A DNA stretch of 43,660 nucleotides from JBDKJS01 sp039806065. GTDB lineage: Bacteria; Bacteroidota; Bacteroidia; AKYH767-A; 2013-40CM-41-45. Below, in pieces: positions 41,195-43,660 of the stretch; within the stretch, counting starts at the first letter, position 1, and every line of letters starts with the position of its first letter. The notes under the pieces are model-generated. The model was not told where the DNA came from and did not search any database. It was given only the letters and a program-made list of their open reading frames with translations. Made by a program: the position numbers and the translations under genes. The stretch lies in assembly GCA_039806065.1 (NCBI GenBank), contig JBDKJS010000190.1:1-43660 (forward strand), given 5' to 3'.

Positions 41195-43660
41195 TTAGAA
41201 GAAAGCCCTAAACTGGACACTTCCTGTATGAATAGTGGCAACAGATTCTGGCTTGCGGCCATCATAGTTTAAGTTAATTTGCATGCTATTACTCAGATTT
41301 TTTTGGATACTAATATTCCAAGTATAGTTACTTCCGGGATTCAATCCCTCTAGCATATCATAAGCAAGAGCAGTGTTGGTAGCGGCATTGTACTTTAGAT
41401 CTATCACACTTATTTTTGTGGCTATTATTGCATTGTTGATACTTGTAAATTTAGCTTCCAAGGTGCCGCGCTGTTGCTTTAAAGTTTCGCCACTGCCACT
41501 CAAGGTGTTTTTCTTTTCGGCCAGTCTATAGGCGAGTGATAGCCTAAAGTTGATAGAAGGCTGGTAGGTTAATTTAGGTTCGAGCCCAAAACTTTCAATG
41601 TTGAAATTTCGACTCGAGAAAAACTCGCTTTCATTTTTTTTATTTCCCAATTCGGCAAACTGATTGATTAGAAAATATCGGTTAATATTCCATCTAATGT
41701 TAACATTGGGATTGCGTAAGGCCCGCGTTTCAAAACCATTAACTAGAAGCGTTTTATTCCTCGTTTCTTGGAAAGTGAAATCGGCACCCCAAATGCTACT
41801 ACTTCTATTAAAGAAGAGCGTATTCCGAATGGATACACTCGTGTTTAGTAGATTCGTGTCTTCAATGGCTTGTTCAAAAGAATTGAGTGAAGTAAGAAGG
41901 TCTTCATTCTGAGTTTTTTTTTCAAATCGAATAGCAAGTAAGTTATTGAATCGAGAAATAAATGATGGTTTAGATGTGCCGGTTGAATAGTGTGCTCCAG
42001 GATTTAATTGTAAAACTTCGCTAAATACATTTGTTCTGGTATTGATAAATTGATTAGTAGGGGTAAATACACGTAGATAAGTAGCTTCATTAGTAAACTG
42101 AGCTATTTCAAATTCGTCAAGTTCTTTAATGCCATTAGAATTGTAATCGCGCCAGGTGTATGCACCTTGTCCGGCAGGCACTTCAAGGTAAGAGAAGTCT
42201 TTCCTAAGCTCGCGCCCATTGCCCACCTCATAAAATGTATTGTTTACAATTACGCCCTTCCAATATTTGCTATTGAGTTCAATTCTATTGAGGAATGTTT
42301 GTTGTGGTGGGAGTTTATAAAGCGTACTATCGTTAATAGAAAGCGTTCGGTAGGTAGATGTTATTCTCCAAGAGTTGCCTTTTTTATTGATCATTTCAGC
42401 TATAAGAGATGCATCATTTCCGGTGGTGGCCAATGCGAGTTCATCATTTTTCGGTAGCTCATCTTTCCTCATTTTGTAATTTAACAGGAGTGATACTTTT
42501 CCTGTATCGTTATATCCTGCGTAAGCTCCGCGTTCTTCAAAAGCAAAGCTATTTGGCAACAAACTATCCCGCTTGCTCATGTTGCGCTCGGTTAGCTCCT
42601 TAATGCCTATTACAAATTTTGAGATTCGCTTCCCAAAATCGAATTGGTGCCTAAGGTAATCTGAATTGAGGGCATTTCCTTTGATGCTTAGTAAGCTTGC
42701 ATTCCCTACCAAAAAAAAGTCATATAATTTATAATTTACTGTTATTGCATTCATTAAGCCGTTATAACCAATTCCTCTGTCATAAGATTGTAGCTGGTAT
42801 AATAGTGAGCCATTTTGACTGTGTTCATACTTTGAATTGAACAAAACAATGTTTTCATATTTTTTAGCTGGAGCAATGCCAATGTTCCAGTCGCGATCAA
42901 ATTCAATATTTCTATATCTCTCTAATGGTTTAAAGTTGCTGCTGGTGTGTTCTAAGTTTAAGCTATTGTTCCAGTTAATTTTATGAGATTTCTTATTCTG
43001 ATAGCTATACTTGTGTTGTATGTAAGATCTATTGGCGTACCCTTGATCATCATTTTTTTGTTTGGATGAAAAAAGGTTTACATTGTAATTGCTCAAAGCC
43101 ATTTCGGTGCCAATGGATAAGTTATTTGTCAGTTGGTAATCAAATCCGCCTATTGCAAGGAGTTGTCTTTTGGGAGTAACCAAAAGAGTAACCGGCTCAT
43201 AAGCCCCCTGAGGAATGCCAGCCGTGGGCGCCACCCATTTAAATACTTTCCCATTGGCAGCATTGGCATCTTGTATATAATTTCCCTTATTGTTTCCCAC
43301 AAAATTAAAACTGGCTGTAAAAAAAGCACTATCAGGATTGGTGCTGTACACATATATGGGATCATAAATAACCCCATTTATAGTAGAGTCTTTTTTTGCA
43401 TACATCACCAAGTTGTTATTAAAAGAAACGCTATCAAGAGTAGCATATAATGCCTGCTGTATACTGTCGCCAATTGCACTTAGAAAAATCTTTTGGCTTG
43501 AATCAAGAGTGGCTTGAAGGGGTTGATTTTTACTATCCTGTTCGCTATAAATGTGGAATCGTGCTTTAAGTTTTTTGCTTTCAAATTCATTGGTTGATAA
43601 AAGTAGCGTGCGAGCATAACTTCTTTCAGTATATTCAAATTCAATGAGTATTCTCTTGTC
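41195..43660 (-). CDS. Large outer-membrane beta-barrel-type protein, partial, N-terminus beyond right edge
   Basis: The frame is open from the stop at 41195-41197 to the right edge without interruption, about 820 codons. The internal TTG/ATG near 43405-43411 is not the true start because the frame continues upstream (DKRILIEFEYTERSYARTL at the edge). The sequence is rich in alternating hydrophobic/aromatic strands and ends in VQFRAFF, with the terminal Phe typical of outer-membrane barrels recognised by BamA. A calcium-loop-like motif, DYNSNGIKELDEFE, sits mid-protein, followed by TYLRVFTPTNQF. I recall this layout from large Bacteroidota outer-membrane proteins of unknown function, but I cannot name a family. 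It converges on the aminotransferase gene with one base between the stop codons. Confidence 0.75.
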   Translation of the reverse strand, partial: DKRILIEFEYTERSYARTLLLSTNEFESKKLKARFHIYSEQDSKNQPLQATLDSSQKIFLSAIGDSIQQALYATLDSVSFNNNLVMYAKKDSTINGVIYDPIYVYSTNPDSAFFTASFNFVGNNKGNYIQDANAANGKVFKWVAPTAGIPQGAYEPVTLLVTPKRQLLAIGGFDYQLTNNLSIGTEMALSNYNVNLFSSKQKNDDQGYANRSYIQHKYSYQNKKSHKINWNNSLNLEHTSSNFKPLERYRNIEFDRDWNIGIAPAKKYENIVLFNSKYEHSQNGSLLYQLQSYDRGIGYNGLMNAITVNYKLYDFFLVGNASLLSIKGNALNSDYLRHQFDFGKRISKFVIGIKELTERNMSKRDSLLPNSFAFEERGAYAGYNDTGKVSLLLNYKMRKDELPKNDELALATTGNDASLIAEMINKKGNSWRITSTYRTLSINDSTLYKLPPQQTFLNRIELNSKYWKGVIVNNTFYEVGNGRELRKDFSYLEVPAGQGAYTWRDYNSNGIKELDEFEIAQFTNEATYLRVFTPTNQFINTRTNVFSEVLQLNPGAHYSTGTSKPSFISRFNNLLAIRFEKKTQNEDLLTSLNSFEQAIEDTNLLNTSVSIRNTLFFNRSSSIWGADFTFQETRNKTLLVNGFETRALRNPNVNIRWNINRYFLINQFAELGNKKNESEFFSSRNFNIESFGLEPKLTYQPSINFRLSLAYRLAEKKNTLSGSGETLKQQRGTLEAKFTSINNAIIATKISVIDLKYNAATNTALAYDMLEGLNPGSNYTWNISIQKNLSNSMQINLNYDGRKPESVATIHTGSVQFRAFF

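Overview
The window is ordinary chromosomal DNA from a member of the Bacteroidota. I infer the phylum from a type A T9SS sorting domain, a GH92 alpha-mannosidase, the IPExxxVDY and DUF4271 families, a lysine-rich TraR/DksA protein beside ileS and lspA, and many copies of the Bacteroidota -7 promoter element TAnnTTTG close in front of start codons. The DNA is AT-rich. A Chitinophagales-like lineage is plausible, but I cannot prove it from this sequence. I see no rRNA, tRNA, CRISPR array, insertion sequence, prophage or integrase.

Left part (1-13600). A minus-strand unit ileS > TraR/DksA-like > lspA runs off the left edge. Divergent from it on the plus strand are a DUF4271 membrane protein, hemD, rnpA, yidD (start inside rnpA), a PDZ/S41 processing protease, an IPExxxVDY protein overlapping pyruvate kinase, an M42 aminopeptidase and a PAS-PAS-LuxR regulator.

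Middle (13583-25500). uvrC converges on a two-gene minus unit (DUF1844 protein > membrane-anchored coiled-coil protein). Then come comF, a free methionine-(R)-sulfoxide reductase and an Ig-like lipoprotein (plus), converging on dxs (minus). A 474-base gene-free stretch with several promoter-like elements separates dxs from prs > rplY/ctc > pth. A T9SS-secreted protein follows, ending in a clear intrinsic terminator.

Right part (25566-43660). Here are a TMTC-like membrane protein with TPRs, pgk (minus), a ligase-associated-type DEXH helicase (plus), an ECF sigma/anti-sigma pair (minus), an O-antigen-ligase-family protein (plus), a GH92 alpha-mannosidase (minus), a Rid-family deaminase (plus), a methyltransferase > B12-binding-type radical SAM pair (minus), a methionine-type aminotransferase (plus), and a large outer-membrane-type protein (minus) that runs off the right edge.

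Most genes are housekeeping: translation (ileS, rnpA, rplY, pth), glycolysis (pyk, pgk), isoprenoid, heme and PRPP synthesis (dxs, hemD, prs), repair (uvrC, helicase) and envelope biogenesis (lspA, yidD, O-antigen ligase, lipoprotein). I found no clear multi-gene novel system. The most notable signals are the GIHH signature in IleRS (the GxHH class linked to mupirocin hyper-resistance), a TraR/DksA protein that lost most of its zinc ligands and carries a histone-H1-like tail, the methyltransferase/radical SAM pair, the coiled-coil/DUF1844 unit, a 12-bp inverted repeat enclosing 61 nt between rplY and pth, and promoters placed almost on top of start codons.
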